A DNA stretch of 64,000 nucleotides from Costus lasius (Eukaryota > Streptophyta > Magnoliopsida > Zingiberales > Costaceae), in the NCBI GenBank assembly GCA_027563935.2, contig CM050449.1, positions 70,460,556 to 70,524,555 of the forward strand, in the 5' to 3' direction. The position numbers and the translations under genes are program-made. Every line of letters starts with the position of its first letter. The stretch's first letter is position 1. Below are positions 1 to 10,927 of the stretch, in pieces. The notes below the pieces were generated by a model that worked only from the letters and a program-made list of their open reading frames with translations, did no database searches and was not told where the DNA came from.

Positions 1-615
1 CGCTGCCGACCCAACACGATAGGATCTTCATCATTGAGGATGAGCCTAGGACTTATGATGAGGCAGTCACTAAACCGGACTCTGAGAGATGGTTTGAGGC
101 GATGCGATCTGAGATGGATTCCATGTCAGCTAACCAAGTATGGGATTTGGTTGAGCTGCCTGATGGGGTAAAACACATAGGGTGTAAATGTGTCTTCAAA
201 AGGAAGACTGACATGGATGGCAACATAGTTTACCTATAAGGGTAGATTTGTGGCAAAAAGATTCAGACAGGTCCACAGGGTGGACTATGATGAAACCTTC
301 TCGCTAGTTGCCATGATCAAATCCATTCAGATCTGCTTGCTATAGCTGCATATCATGACTATGAGATATGGCGAATGGATGTTAAGATAGCGTTCCTTAA
401 TAGGAAGCTGACAGAGGATGTGGATATGACACAACCTAATGGCTTCATCCATCCTGCAGAAGCTAATAAGGTCTGTAGGCTAAAGAAACCCATTTATGGA
501 TTGAAGCAAACATCTTGAAGTTGGAATCTTTGGTTTGATGAAGCTGTGAGAGATTATGGCTTTATCAAAAGTGAAGATGACGCCTATGTATACAAAAAAT
601 TCAGTAGGAGCTTGG
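1..615 (+). pseudogene. Decayed Ty1/copia reverse transcriptase fragment
   Basis: Conceptual translation gives copia reverse transcriptase signatures in order: a motif like SMSANQVWDLVELP, a block like GCKCVFKRKTDMDGN, then DYDETFS, EIWRMDVK and LKKPIYGLKQ. They align with the same region of the intact copia elements elsewhere in the window (about 16010-16510). The fragment is broken by several stops and frameshifts; the codon after IVYL is TAA and the tryptophan after the KQ motif reads TGA. It stops before the YVDD motif, where an Athila-like LTR begins. It is clearly more diverged than the other copia copies, so it is an old dead insertion. It lacks gag, protease, integrase and RNase H. 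The start lies outside the window. Confidence 0.85.
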
Positions 616-2077
616 TGATACGTTCCACAAGTGCACAGAATTATCAAAATAATAAAAAGATATCATTCCCAACGAGGATTACGTAGTTAAGTACCAACTT
701 TTTAACTTGCTTAAATCTAGGCAAAACTAATAAGTGGTTGTGTTGAACTTCTAAGCACGAGCAATTCAAAAGCAGCGTTAAAGAGGATTCAAATTCTAAA
801 AGATCGGGATGTCATGGGTTCACCACACTGACAAGTATGAATCATTTAAAGATAACTCAATCAATAGAAAATATCTATCATGAAAGGAACTTTTCCTAAT
901 GTACATATTACCTCCTCCGAAGTGTAATACGGTGTTTAATTAAGTTAACTCCCTATGCTCATGACAGTTAACCTAACAAAACCCATTAAGTTCTATGAAA
1001 TGCTAGTTAAATCCTTCAGACGAATCCAATCTACTCTTGTGATTGGATTCGTATGTTCGATTGAAATAGATCAGACGTTGCGATTCACCTCCCGGTACTT
1101 CTCGCAATGTCTAATATACAATTATACTTGGCCAAGGTAAATCATGACGTAAACACAAATTCAATCAAATCATGATAATATATTCTTATAGAAAGAGCAA
1201 TAATACAGATCAATTCATAATTGTCGCGGGCTAAGCCCTTAATCTCGAAATGAAGATCTACTCACTCATGTTCTTAAAGGAAAACATGTTTGCATGATGA
1301 ACAAGTAGGAATCTTATAAATTTTGCAAAGAAATCACTAAGACAACAATTTAACATGCTTCCCTTCGATCTGACGATGAAGATGAAGTAATCAAACTGAT
1401 ATTTTGTATGAAATCTCACCGGAATCTGCTTAGAAATTGAGTTTCGCCCTTTGTCGCCGCCGCCGATGGTGTTCATGCCTAAAAGCTCTCTTTACCCTCA
1501 AAAAATCTGATCTATTATAGCTTAACCGGTCCGAAACCCATCAAGGAGTGTTTCTGCAATGTTTGGTTCAAATCCGATTTTAATCGGGAAAGAATCGAGT
1601 GAAAAACTCATCGGGCAGACGTTTTCACGGTCTGTAACATATTCACGGCCTCAGTCGTAAAAGTCTCTGTGTGTACAGCTCCTTGTACACAGAAAGTTTC
1701 ACGGTTCGTTATGGATTCACGGCTTCACCCGTGAAAGTTTCTGTGCATTTCCATACTTAGCCATTTTTCGCTCTCTGCTCGAACGTAAAATCACGGTCAA
1801 CTCCATATTTACCGCCAAGGCCGTAAATGTTAAATCTTGAACATTTTCACTCTAAATTTGATGTGTAAGCTCGTGATCTCCTCGTGAATCGTATTATGGC
1901 TTCAAAACTCTTGAAATCCATCATTTTTAAGTCGTTTTACCTACATTTTTAATGAAACCAAGAAAAGTAAAGATTTTGTGCCAAGTGAAGTAAAAACACT
2001 AAAATTAGCACAAAATTATGCAATTAAGCTCAAAATCTAAAATATAGACAAAAATGTGGTGTAAATGCAACGCATCA
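616..2077 (-). repeat. Athila-like LTR (3' LTR of the left minus-strand element)
   Basis: Read on the minus strand, this begins TGATGCGTTGCATTT at 2077, shortly after the palindromic TTGCTTG-CAAGCAA motif that precedes other Athila-like LTRs here, and ends near 616 in a CA dinucleotide. Its interior resembles the LTRs at 49984-52020 and 52633-60761. It shares repeated tcacgg/ccgtaa motifs (about 1620-1830), a block like 'ctcaccggaat...agaaat.agtttcgccct' at about 1417-1450, and an end like 'gtgcacttgt'. No clean target duplication can be tested because the 5' LTR of this element is absent. The exact left boundary is uncertain by a few bases. Confidence 0.6.
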
Positions 2078-2098
2078 AAATACCTTAGACTTAGATTT

Positions 2099-2116
2099 TT
2101 GCTTGTCGTCAAGCAA
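2099..2116 (-). other. Conserved pre-LTR palindrome
   Basis: TTGCTTGTCGTCAAGCAA is an inverted repeat able to form an 8-bp stem. The same motif, with GAGGA in the loop on the coding strand, occurs at 23607-23626 and 60775-60792, in each case 12-25 bp upstream of an Athila-like LTR. It marks the 3' end of the internal region. Confidence 0.7.
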
Positions 2117-3710
2117 TGCATCGATATGAATTAAGAATGTAAAGATAAGGAACAGTTAATTGTTCTACTGTTAATAAAGTTCTCAGTCTGCATTTCAGGC
2201 AAGCAACTTTTCAGAACTTAATTAATTTAAGAGAAATCACATTAAAAACAAACCATCAAGAATTTACAATCCAAGAAAGATAAAATTCACAAGTCATGTT
2301 ATAATGTTCATTCAACACATATCAATCACCAAATACTTTCAAGCTTAATAAATCTCCTCTAATCAAGAGATAGAGAATCACTTGAAGTTACTTGGTGAAA
2401 CTATAGATAAGAGATTTTTAGTGCAATTTGGTCTTTAAACTGTTATGGGCCATAACATTGTTTAAAGTATACTGCATAATAGTATAATTTAACTCATGGT
2501 CTCGATCTTAAGTTAGAGGAATTTTCCATTTAGCCTACAACTTTCTCTTTTTCTCATTTTTTTTTAGACTCCAACTCATGTCTTCGGTACCACTGCCAAT
2601 TTTTCGTAGTGCCAAGTAGAGGAGTCATTTTTTTTTCAATCATATATATATGTATGGAAAAAGCTGGCCAGTATTAACCCATATCCTCAGATTATGCAAC
2701 CAGAGAAGTTGGAGCAAATCTCAAGTTAAATTTACTTATCACCAAATTTCTATCCATAAAAGTCACTATTAAATCAAAGGAAGATAAATTAAACTTAATG
2801 TACAAAGATCACTTTGCACATGTTGTTTAAACAAACAACAATTTCTATATAAATTTTATCAATACCAGAATCGATCTTTCTCAACAATTTAAGCCTTCAT
2901 GAAATCTCAAAAATTCTCCAAGTCATAAAATGAAATGCCCAAAGTGCTTCCTAAGTTCAAAATCGAGGATAAAGCAAATTTGATTTTTCCTTAACAATCT
3001 TAAACATTCAAAATTCTTATCTATAAAACTTTGAAGGACTAGCAAAACATGATAAAGGATACCCTAGACTTAAATTGTTGCATATGTATAAACACTTTAA
3101 TGAAAAATTTCAGAAAAATTTTTGCAAGAGTTCCCTTTGTATTATTAGTGAAACCCTGTGCAATTATATCAAAAGAATAAAATATAACTTAGAAAAATCC
3201 AGAAAATATACCATATCGTAGATATTCAAATTTTACATGGTAATCAAGTTTCAAACATCAAATACCGTCATGTTTTATCATCCAAATCACAGTTTACTAT
3301 ATAGAGTTACTATTCATTCTAAATATCAAAGCATATATATCAAAATCAATCTAAAATGCAATAATTTATCAGCACAGCATCAAAAATCATCATATAGCAT
3401 CCCAAACACACGATGAATACCAAATATATAGAAAACCGTCCTATCCACACCATGTTCAGCATCTCTTGGTCCAATACCGTCATGTATGTACAATATCAAG
3501 TCTAATGTCAAATGTCAAGTAAAATACCAAAATGAATCACATAATATCCAGATATAATGCACATACATAAAGAAAACATAAAATATCTGTGTGTGGTCGT
3601 ATCTGCATTAAGTCCACTAAAATCAAATAAGATAGATGTGAGGCTTATTGCATAATATCAAGAATAACCTTAAATGCATAAAAATGAAATAAAGGCACTC
3701 ACAGAATCTA
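2117..3710 (-). other. Non-coding 3' region of left Athila-like element
   Basis: AT-rich sequence between the decayed 3' ORF and the LTR. No coding frame can be supported. At about 2565-2630 it carries one copy of the conserved block with GGTACCACTGCCAATTTT and AGTGCCAAGTAGAGGAGTC, found in the same place in the other two Athila-like elements (23100-23260 plus, 61175-61320 minus). Otherwise nothing stands out. Confidence 0.6.
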
Positions 3711-4740
3711 TCAATCCATCTCAGTATGCTCGCAATCCTCTTCCTCGTCTCTAGTATGTCGTGTCGATGAAGATGGGAGACGACGCCGTAATAGCTCCTC
3801 TATCACGCGTAAAGACTCGAGTGCCCTCGACTGTCCCTGCTCAAGACACGATATGTCACCGTGCATCCTCCACTGCTTGGCTCGTATTTGCTCTAAGGAA
3901 TGATCTGGTGGTGCTAAAGTAGATGGTTCGACAGATGTAGACGGCCTATCGGCGGTGGATGGCTCGACTGAAGGGATATGCTCTGAAATCATCGGCGGTG
4001 ATGGAGGTGAAGCTGCCTCACTAGGACCTCCCCCACGAGTGGGATCCACGATCCAGTTCTGCTGAACACGAATTGTAGTATGGTTCATGTTTGATAGCCT
4101 CATCGTAATATCAGTATGCCTAAACATGAGATGTTACGAGCTGCCAAGCCTTGTAATCATCTTAATGGCGACGCAGACATCCATGTCAAGTCTAGGATTA
4201 CCCTTTGCCTCGTTCAACCCCGAGGGGTCGATACCGAGGGCAAGGGAAATCATAGTAATCATAGGTCCCATCACTAGGACTCCTCTCCGCGCCCTAGTAG
4301 CCTTATGAATCTGCTTCATGAGGTAAAACGAGGTGTTGGTGTGGAATCCTGTCAACATGGCCTATATAAAGAATAGCTCTGAAGATCTAACCATGCCGTC
4401 ACTCTCTGCCCTCCCAAAAATAGTATGTGCAAGTACCCGATGTATGTATCTGAAAACTGGGCTGGATAAACGTGTGGCTCTGGCGCTCCTCGGATCAAAT
4501 CCTGCCTCACTAGATATATCTCGCCAGAAAGTCCTATCAGAGTGCTCGCGTGGGCGATATCTAGTACCATATGAGGGGAACCCAAATATATGACCAAACT
4601 GGTCAAGTGTAAGTATGTGGTCCCGGTTCCCCAACTAGAACGTCATCCTACTAGGATCACTATCATCATAGTTCCGCAATGTAATCTGGACAAAGCTAAA
4701 AAACTCCAAAGTCAGCTGAACAAGGTCGGATGTCTCTAGT
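3711..4740 (-). pseudogene. Athila 3' ORF ('ATHILA ORF-1' family), broken
   Basis: Minus-strand pieces in different frames together match the ORF found 3' of pol in Athila elements. Visible blocks are LTLEFFSF, LTLDQFGHIFGFPS, SPVFRYIHRVLAHTIFGR, SSELFFI and RLDMDVCVAIKM; the C-terminal part (about 3711-4127) is Pro/Ser rich. I recall this pattern (LEQFG..LGLP, IRYLHRLLAHTIFGR, ELFFL) from the plant ATHILA ORF-1 family; its function is unknown. At least two frameshifts (about 4740 and 4360) and stops (one near 4636) break it. Its N-terminal part is fused to gag in the neighbouring entry. The element is dead at this locus. Confidence 0.75.
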
Positions 4741-6012
4741 AATAAAAATCCTGCCACCCTATGTTCGTGAACATCCACTGGACGTCATCGAACAATCCTA
4801 GGGACTGCAGTGTCTGGTCGTCCCAATACCTCATGCTAAGTACTCCCCGAGCAGACATATCACGGTACCTCCTATCCTGCTCCCTACTCTTATGTCTAAT
4901 CTGTCGTGGGTAAGGAGTAAGAATAGGGGGTGGTAATCGTGCGCGTCTCCTCTCTGGTATCTCAGGCTCAGGTATAGCAGGAGATGGCTCAGATGATGTT
5001 GGCTCAGGTATTGGTGGTCTGTAGGGTGGAGGCAAATCAGACTTAGAATTATCCTCTTTACATGGCACATACCCTTTTGGTTCATCACCCTTTTGAGGTG
5101 TTAAACTAGGTAGGGTTTGTTCATGTTTAGAGGATTTTTCTAATTCTAATTCCTCAGTATGATTATAATAAGACTCTTTTTCCTTAAATTCAACCTTCCC
5201 TTTAGGCTCTCCTAGTTGTTTCCCACTTCTAGTCATGATGGCATTACAATGCTCCCTAGGGTTTATCTCAGGTTTAGCAGGCAATTTTCCAGGGGGTCTA
5301 TAAGAAGTACTGGCTTGTTGTGCAATTTGGTTTTCTAAAATCTTATTGTGTGCCTCTACTCTTTCCAATCTGGAGTTGATTTGATTAGGACTTTCCTTAA
5401 ATTCTTCAATTTGTCTACTTTGATTTGCCATGATTTGGCTTTGATTAGACATAAATTGATTTTGATTTGCCATAATTTTTTCAAACATGGATTCTACACT
5501 AGAATTCTGATTTATGTTTTGGTTTTGGTTTGGATTTGGCCTTTGGAATCCTCTATTCTCAGTTCGTCCTTTTTCATTGTCATTGTTTCTCCATGAAAGG
5601 TTGGGGTGATTTCTCCATCCAGGGTTATAAGTACTAGAGTAAGGATCATTGGTTTTACTTTGATTATAAGTCCCCAAAGCATTGACATGTTCATCCCCTT
5701 GATCTACAACAACTCTACAGTTTTCAGATGAGTGACTGATGTTACCACAAATTTCGCAAGTGATAGAGGAAATAGCAGCAGCTTGCATTTTAAAAGAATC
5801 GAATCTACTGCATAAAGAATCTACCTTTTCTACTAAGGATCGCCATCCATCACTCTCACTCTTACCTTGAGATGGTTTGTAGAATACTCCTCTCTCAGAA
5901 GTCCATTGATTGTGATTGAGAGTCATCTCCTCCAGCAGCATAAAGGCAACATCCATAGTTTTGCTCATAAGAGCTCCTCCTGCAGCAGCAACCACAGTTA
6001 GTCTGGTGTTAT
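4736..6012 (-). CDS. Athila gag C-terminal half fused in frame to the 3' ORF, 5'-truncated
   Basis: One open minus-strand frame runs from the TRIM boundary to a stop at 4736. Its first part is Athila gag: AAAGGALMSKT, NQWTSERG, an incomplete zinc-knuckle-like CEICGNISHSSENC, a Q/N-rich coiled segment (NQNQFMSNQSQIMANQS), KILENQIAQQAS, PPGKLPAKPE, NPREHCNAIMTRSGK. It passes through PPPYRPPIPEP, where gag normally leads into protease-RT, and goes straight into a Pro/Arg-rich stretch and MRYWDDQTLQSLGLFDDVQWMF, the start of the Athila 3' ORF. All of protease, RT, RNase H and integrase is missing, yet the frame stays open. It is most simply an internal deletion that produced a gag-ORF fusion. The gag N terminus is cut off by the TRIM at 6013; any apparent start inside the TRIM LTR is spurious. 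Confidence 0.75.
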
Positions 6013-6540
6013 TGTAATACCCCGAGTTTAGTCCCATATTGGAAGTGGGAGAAGAGATTATATGGTATATAAGGCTTAGTGGGCTTGCTATTGTTAACTT
6101 GGGCTTAAGCATTTTAATAAATTGGGCCACGTTGCAAATCGGCTCACCAAGTTAATGAATAGTTTGCTTACTAAGCAGGTCGTAACAAATGGTATCAGAG
6201 CAAAACTTAGTCCTAAGCATGGTGAGAGGCCAATAGGAAAGGGCTACCGAGGATGGTGGAGCCACCTTTGGGCTGACCTCACATGCTGCCGACTAAGGGA
6301 TGATTCTTGGGCATGTGTTAGGGATGTGGGCTTGACGAGGACGTCAAGTCTTAAGTGGGGGAGATTGTAATACCCCGAGTTTAGTCCCATATTGGAAGTG
6401 GGAGAAGAGATTATATGGTATATAAGGCTTAGTGGGCTTGCTATTGTTAACTTGGGCTTAAGCATTTTAATAAATTGGGCCACGTTGCAAATCGGCTCAC
6501 CAAGTTAATGAATAGTTTGCTTACTAAGCAGGTCGTAACA
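6013..6540 (+). mobile_element. TRIM (terminal-repeat retrotransposon in miniature)
   Basis: Two 175-bp direct repeats (6013-6187 and 6366-6540), identical by eye, each begin TGTAATACCCCGAG and end GTCGTAACA. They flank a 178-bp non-coding interior. A primer-binding site TGGTATCAGAGC (6190-6201, complementary to initiator tRNA-Met) sits 2 bp inside the left repeat, and a polypurine tract AAGTGGGGGAGA (6353-6364) abuts the right repeat, so the element reads on the plus strand. TATATAAG at 6066-6073 is a candidate TATA box. It encodes nothing and would depend on another element's proteins. Flanking 5-mers differ (GTTAT left, AGAAT right), so there is no target duplication. I see no 5S rRNA-like segment, so it is not Cassandra. 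Confidence 0.92.
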
Positions 6541-8133
6541 AGAATAGTGTATGGCCATACCCAGGTGACTATGTTCATCTGATCTAATCATGCTCATCAT
6601 ATTGGAGTTACAGGCTTGACACGCTTGTCCAATTAGAACATCCAGTGGCAAAGGAAATATGTATGCCTTGTGAATGGATTCACACTTGTGCTGTGGTTTG
6701 GGAGTAGTCTTGGAAGACTCTTTCCTTTATATCGGGAGATAGTGATGTGTTGCTAGATACCCCTCACTGATCGTGATAACGAAAGTTATCGTTACCGACA
6801 TTTAAAGGAAACCCTTAGGGTCGCACAATTTGATGATATGGCTTACTTAAGTCAGATCGTGTGGACTGAATTCTTTGGGTTTAGTTTAAAGGGATTTAAT
6901 CTCTGATTGTGAGTGAGATCTGGTCTGATCATGTTTGATTGATTAGGGCTTAAGATCGGTAAGCTTCGATCGAGAGATATGATGCTAGATCGGTGAGATC
7001 AAGAGCATCAGGAGACGAACGGTTAGATCTGGAACCTTAGGGTTTGATATGGTCTAGACCAAGTGGCTTGGCTCAATTTGGGTTTTGAACCAAATCTAAT
7101 TGAACCGGTTCACTATGTGAACGCATGGTTCAATGAGAGGTTCAATGCATAAGCATTTTTGGGTTGGCATGAGCGCATGGCTTGATGATCTTCCATTTAT
7201 GGAAAGTCATCAAGGCCGATTTCACTTCAACGCCAAAACGCATATGCGTTGCTCTCTTCACTTCAACGCCTTGAACTTTCGTTAGGAGGTTGACGAGGAG
7301 GTTGACGAGAAGGAGAGGTTTCGGACAAGGAGCTCTCGGCCAATGAGAATCATCTCATCCCTTGCATACGACAACCTTTGAAGAAACTTGCTAGCACAAG
7401 GATCTCAAAGAGTAGCCGTTGATCATCTTGTGTGTGACGACAAGGAGGAGACCTCTTTTGTTCTCTTGATTCCAAGACACCTCTCACACAATGGCTATGG
7501 TATGATCTTTCATTCATACTTGCAAGTTTTCGACAAGTTGATCATATGATTCTTCTAATGATCCATGGAAACCCTAGCTTCCGCTATGAAAATCTTGATA
7601 TGCGCCCCTTTAGGGTTTCACCCCCTTGCGCTCCCCCTTGAAGGGGACCCTACAATTGGTCGCATGTTGAGGAGTGGCTTTCTATTTTTAGAAGACATGA
7701 TCACTTACGTGACCACGCCTCACGTTACTCTCCTTTTCATGCCTATTGTCGCCTTGGCTCTTGCTCTCGACGTTAGAGCATTCTCGTGGTTGAAGGGGTT
7801 GACGATAAGGAGGTCTTGCCAAGCAAAACTTCTTCTCTTCCCTTTCCATTTGAAAAAGGACTCCTTAGAACCTTGCTAGCACAAGGAGCACTAAGGGAGT
7901 AGGCGACATCATCTTGTGTGCGCACCATTTGGAGGAGAAGCGCTTGAGTCTCTTCTTCCTAGACGCCATCCAAGGAATGGCTTCGGTAAGAATCGATTCC
8001 TTCATTCTTGTTTGCAATCGGTTTAAAAGTTGATCATATCTCATGCTATCGATCCCTAGAAATCCATTCCGCTGCTTTAAAACCTCCATATGCGCCAGTA
8101 GGGTTTCGCCCCCCCTTGTTTAGGGGACTTTCA
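6541..8133 (+). repeat. E1 5' LTR, mosaic and lacking its first ~590 bp
   Basis: It starts at AGTGTATGGCCATACCC, about 587 bp into the 3' LTR copy. Up to about 7652 it follows a different LTR subtype and reaches that subtype's own 3' end (pyrimidine run, ...GGGGACCCTACA, then ATTGGT, the start of a PBS). At TGGTCGCATGTTGAGG it switches to sequence nearly identical to the last 480 bp of the 3' LTR (about 4 differences seen in about 483 bp). It therefore contains two LTR 3' ends in series. A short ATG-x-x-GTAAG unit lies at 7977-7990 and a second, ATGGCTATGGTATG, near 7491. Confidence 0.85.
7977..7990 (+). promoter_or_regulatory. Candidate gag start codon and splice donor in E1 LTR
   Basis: ATG GCT TCG is followed directly by GTAAG (7986-7990). 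Joining at GT to the AG acceptor ending at 13604 puts this ATG in frame with gag. The same layout (ATG, two codons, GTAAG or GTATG) is present in every other copia LTR of this family in the window. Confidence 0.55.
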
Positions 8134-8135
8134 AC

Positions 8136-8147
8136 TGGTATTAGAGC
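8136..8147 (+). other. E1 primer-binding site
   Basis: TGGTATTAGAGC lies 2 bp after the 5' LTR end. It matches the initiator tRNA-Met 3' end complement (TGGTATCAGAGC) with one mismatch. Confidence 0.85.
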
Positions 8148-9234
8148 GTAGGTTTTATGCATGTTTTATGATTGCTTGATGCTTATTGTGATCCTTGTTT
8201 GTGCAATTCACTAGATCTAATGCTTACATGCGAAAAACGACATGATATGTTAGTTAGCGAAAACTTAATGTATATGTTTTCTTGGCGCATGTATCTTGGC
8301 GCATATTGGTTTTTCACAAAACTATATTACTTGCGCGCTTACCATTAGATCAGAGGCGCCTACTGTAAACCCTTAGACGGGTTATTAGGGTTGAAGTCAC
8401 TGTCTAGTCAAGATCCAACCAGTCTGATCAGACTATCTGTCTGACAGCCTAGATGGGTCGACCAGATGGCACCTCTGCGCAAGCAAGAGGTGGCTATAGG
8501 TCGACTGCGGATAGGCGTGTAGTGATGTCTGGTTGAGACAACCAGTGAACGCACATGAGTTAGGCCCGGGGTCATACCCGCTTGCCAGAACTCATGAGGT
8601 CGTTCAGCCCTTGGCGCATGCATGGTTGACCATTAGGTCGACTCAAGTCAGTTAGGACTTGGTGCATCCCAGGGCAGTGGATCTGACTAGATCTGATGAG
8701 TGGATCCCTATTAATGGACCGTTGTAAGGTAGTAGGGCACATAAGGAAAATAAAAGTGATGCCAATGGGTTTTCAAAAATTTTATTTTCTTGAATGGATC
8801 ACATGATGATTGTATACATGATGCTTGTTTATTTCATCTTATGTGGGCTGCCTATCTTAATGTGTGCTGTGCTGGGGCCTGCGTGCCTGGATGTTAATTT
8901 GTAAATTATTTAATGTGATCTGCGAATCACATTTTTAATTAATTTATAAAGTGTAATTGACCTGCGTGTCAATCATGTCTAGATAGATTAAATTGTATTT
9001 TAATCAGACATGAGCACAGAGCACACTTGGCAGAGGCGCATGCAGCAGTGGCTTGACCAGGTGGGAGGTCCAGGGTTCGACTCTGGGACAGGCGCATTTA
9101 CCTGGTGGGCACACCTGAGCTGCAGTGGGCGTTTGGGCCCTGGGTTGGGCCAGATGAGAAGAAAAAGCCCCATGAAGAAAGCAAGTGAAGACTTAAGTTA
9201 AAATTAAGGTCTTACCTAGGCTTAATGGGCTTTT
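8148..9234 (+). other. E1 leader, first part
   Basis: Non-coding leader colinear with the E2 leader at 30244-31340. It contains a perfect 14-nt palindrome AGTCTGATCAGACT at 8421-8434. No long frame is supported. It is interrupted by a solo LTR at CTTTT (9230-9234). Confidence 0.75.
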
Positions 9235-10922
9235 TGTTGGGGTATGCCCTTAAGGCTAATGTTTGAGGCCTTGGGATTCTTTCAGTATCATGTATAAACT
9301 CTTATGTTTATAAAGGCAATGGTTGTTATTCAGTTTGTTATATTGTCTGCTGCAATAAGTGTGCTTCTGAATAATGTCTCAATGCTGTTCAGCTTGGCTG
9401 ACATGTAGTTAATGTCCTTAGTCGAGATATCTTGGTGAACATGAGACAGCCTTGATATGATTGAGACTAATATGTGTTCTAATCTTATAGGATGCTTCGA
9501 GCATGGAATAAGATGTAGACTCATGGGTACATTGGATGTACTGGACAGACCCTACTAGGATATTCAATTGCTTGTCACAATGTGAATAATCCTTGTTTGC
9601 AACAAGTGGCACATGTCCTCTGACTTGAGATCACTTGTGTTCTAAAATGATGATTGTCATTGTTTTGAGGTAGTTCAATATCATTTGAAACATAATGGTT
9701 ATAGACTATCTTGGATGATGATCATGAATCAGGTTAGGACACTAGTGATAGATATAGGATTGCCGTCTCCTTGATTGGAGTGTGTGATGTTCTAAAAGGG
9801 GCCCCCCTGGATGAGATGATTGAGAAAGTGTATGGCCATACCCAGGTGACTATGTTCATCTGATCTAATCATGCTCATCATATTGGAGCTACAGGCTTGA
9901 CACGCTTGTCCAATAAGAATATCCAGTGGCAAAGGAAACATGTATGCCTCGTGAAGTGGATTCACACTTGTGCTGTGGTTTGGGTGTAGTCTTGGAAGAC
10001 TCTTTCCTTTATATCGGGAGACAGTGATGTGTTGCTAGGTACCCCCTCACTGATTGTGATAACGTAAGTTATCGTTACCGACATTTAAAGGAAACCCTTA
10101 GGGTCGCACAATTTGATGATATGGCTTACTTAAGTCAGATCGTGTGGACTGAATTGTTTCGGTTCAGTTTAAAGGGATTTAAACTCTGATTGTAAGTGAG
10201 ATCTGGTCTGATCATGTTTGATTGATTAGGGCTTGAGATCGGTAAGCTTCGATCGAGAGAAGTGATGCTAGATCGGTGAGATCAAAAGCATTGAGAGATC
10301 AACGGTTAGATCTTGAACCTTTTTGGTTCAATGAGATCTAGACCATTGCTTAGGCTGGTTTGGTTTGACCATTGAACCATATACATGTGAACCGGCTCAT
10401 GTGTGAGCGCATGGTTCATATGGAGTGGGATAAGCGTTTGGTTCACTTGAAGTGAACGCATAACGCATGAACGTTTTCGTTTGCTATTTTTGGAAGTTCC
10501 AAAATAGAAACGCCTCCACGTTCGGTTGGTTTCACGCTCCATTCAACCCTTTGCTCCTTGCTCTCGACGACACTCTCGTGTGGAGAAAGAGACGTCTTGG
10601 AGAAAGTTCGGCCAAGCAAGAGAGTTCATCTCTCATTTCCTTTTATTCGATCAAGATACCTTGGTGCCTTGCTAGCACAAGAAGCAACAAGGGAGTAGGC
10701 AACATCTCATTGTGTGCGCATCTTTTGGAGGAGATCAGATTTGTTCTCTTCTTCCAAGCCGACATCTACACAATGGCTATGGTATGATCTATACTAGTTG
10801 TTTAACAAGTTAATCATATGTCTATGCAAACGATTCTAAGAAACCCTTGCTTCCGCTAGAAAAATTTATGTGCCTCCTATTTGGGTTTCGCCCCCCCCCC
10901 CCTTTAGATTAGGGGACTTGCA
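9235..10922 (+). mobile_element. Solo LTR of the same copia family, inserted in the E1 leader
   Basis: A 1,688-bp LTR, TGTTGGGGTATGCCC...GGGGACTTGCA, flanked on both sides by CTTTT (9230-9234 and 10923-10927), a clean 5-bp target duplication. The E2 leader shows the uninterrupted site (a similar 'ggcattt' then ACCACATAAGATC, about 31330). It has no internal domain, so it formed by LTR-LTR recombination after insertion. ATGGCTATG-GTATG near 10771 repeats the start-donor unit. A long C run lies near its 3' end. Confidence 0.93.
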
Positions 10923-10927
10923 CTTTT

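Noticed and set aside
3711..4127. Small host gene with Ser/Pro-rich product
   Set aside because: It continues the decayed Athila 3' ORF on the same strand and sits at the expected place in that element.
6013..6130. Gag start inside the TRIM LTR (apparent ORF start at 6130)
   Set aside because: The same ~40 residues are encoded by the second TRIM LTR (6366-6483). They are antisense LTR sequence fused by chance to the gag frame.
6013..6540. Cassandra-type TRIM carrying 5S rRNA sequence
   Set aside because: Size and layout fit a TRIM, but I see no 5S-like promoter boxes or rRNA segment in the LTRs.
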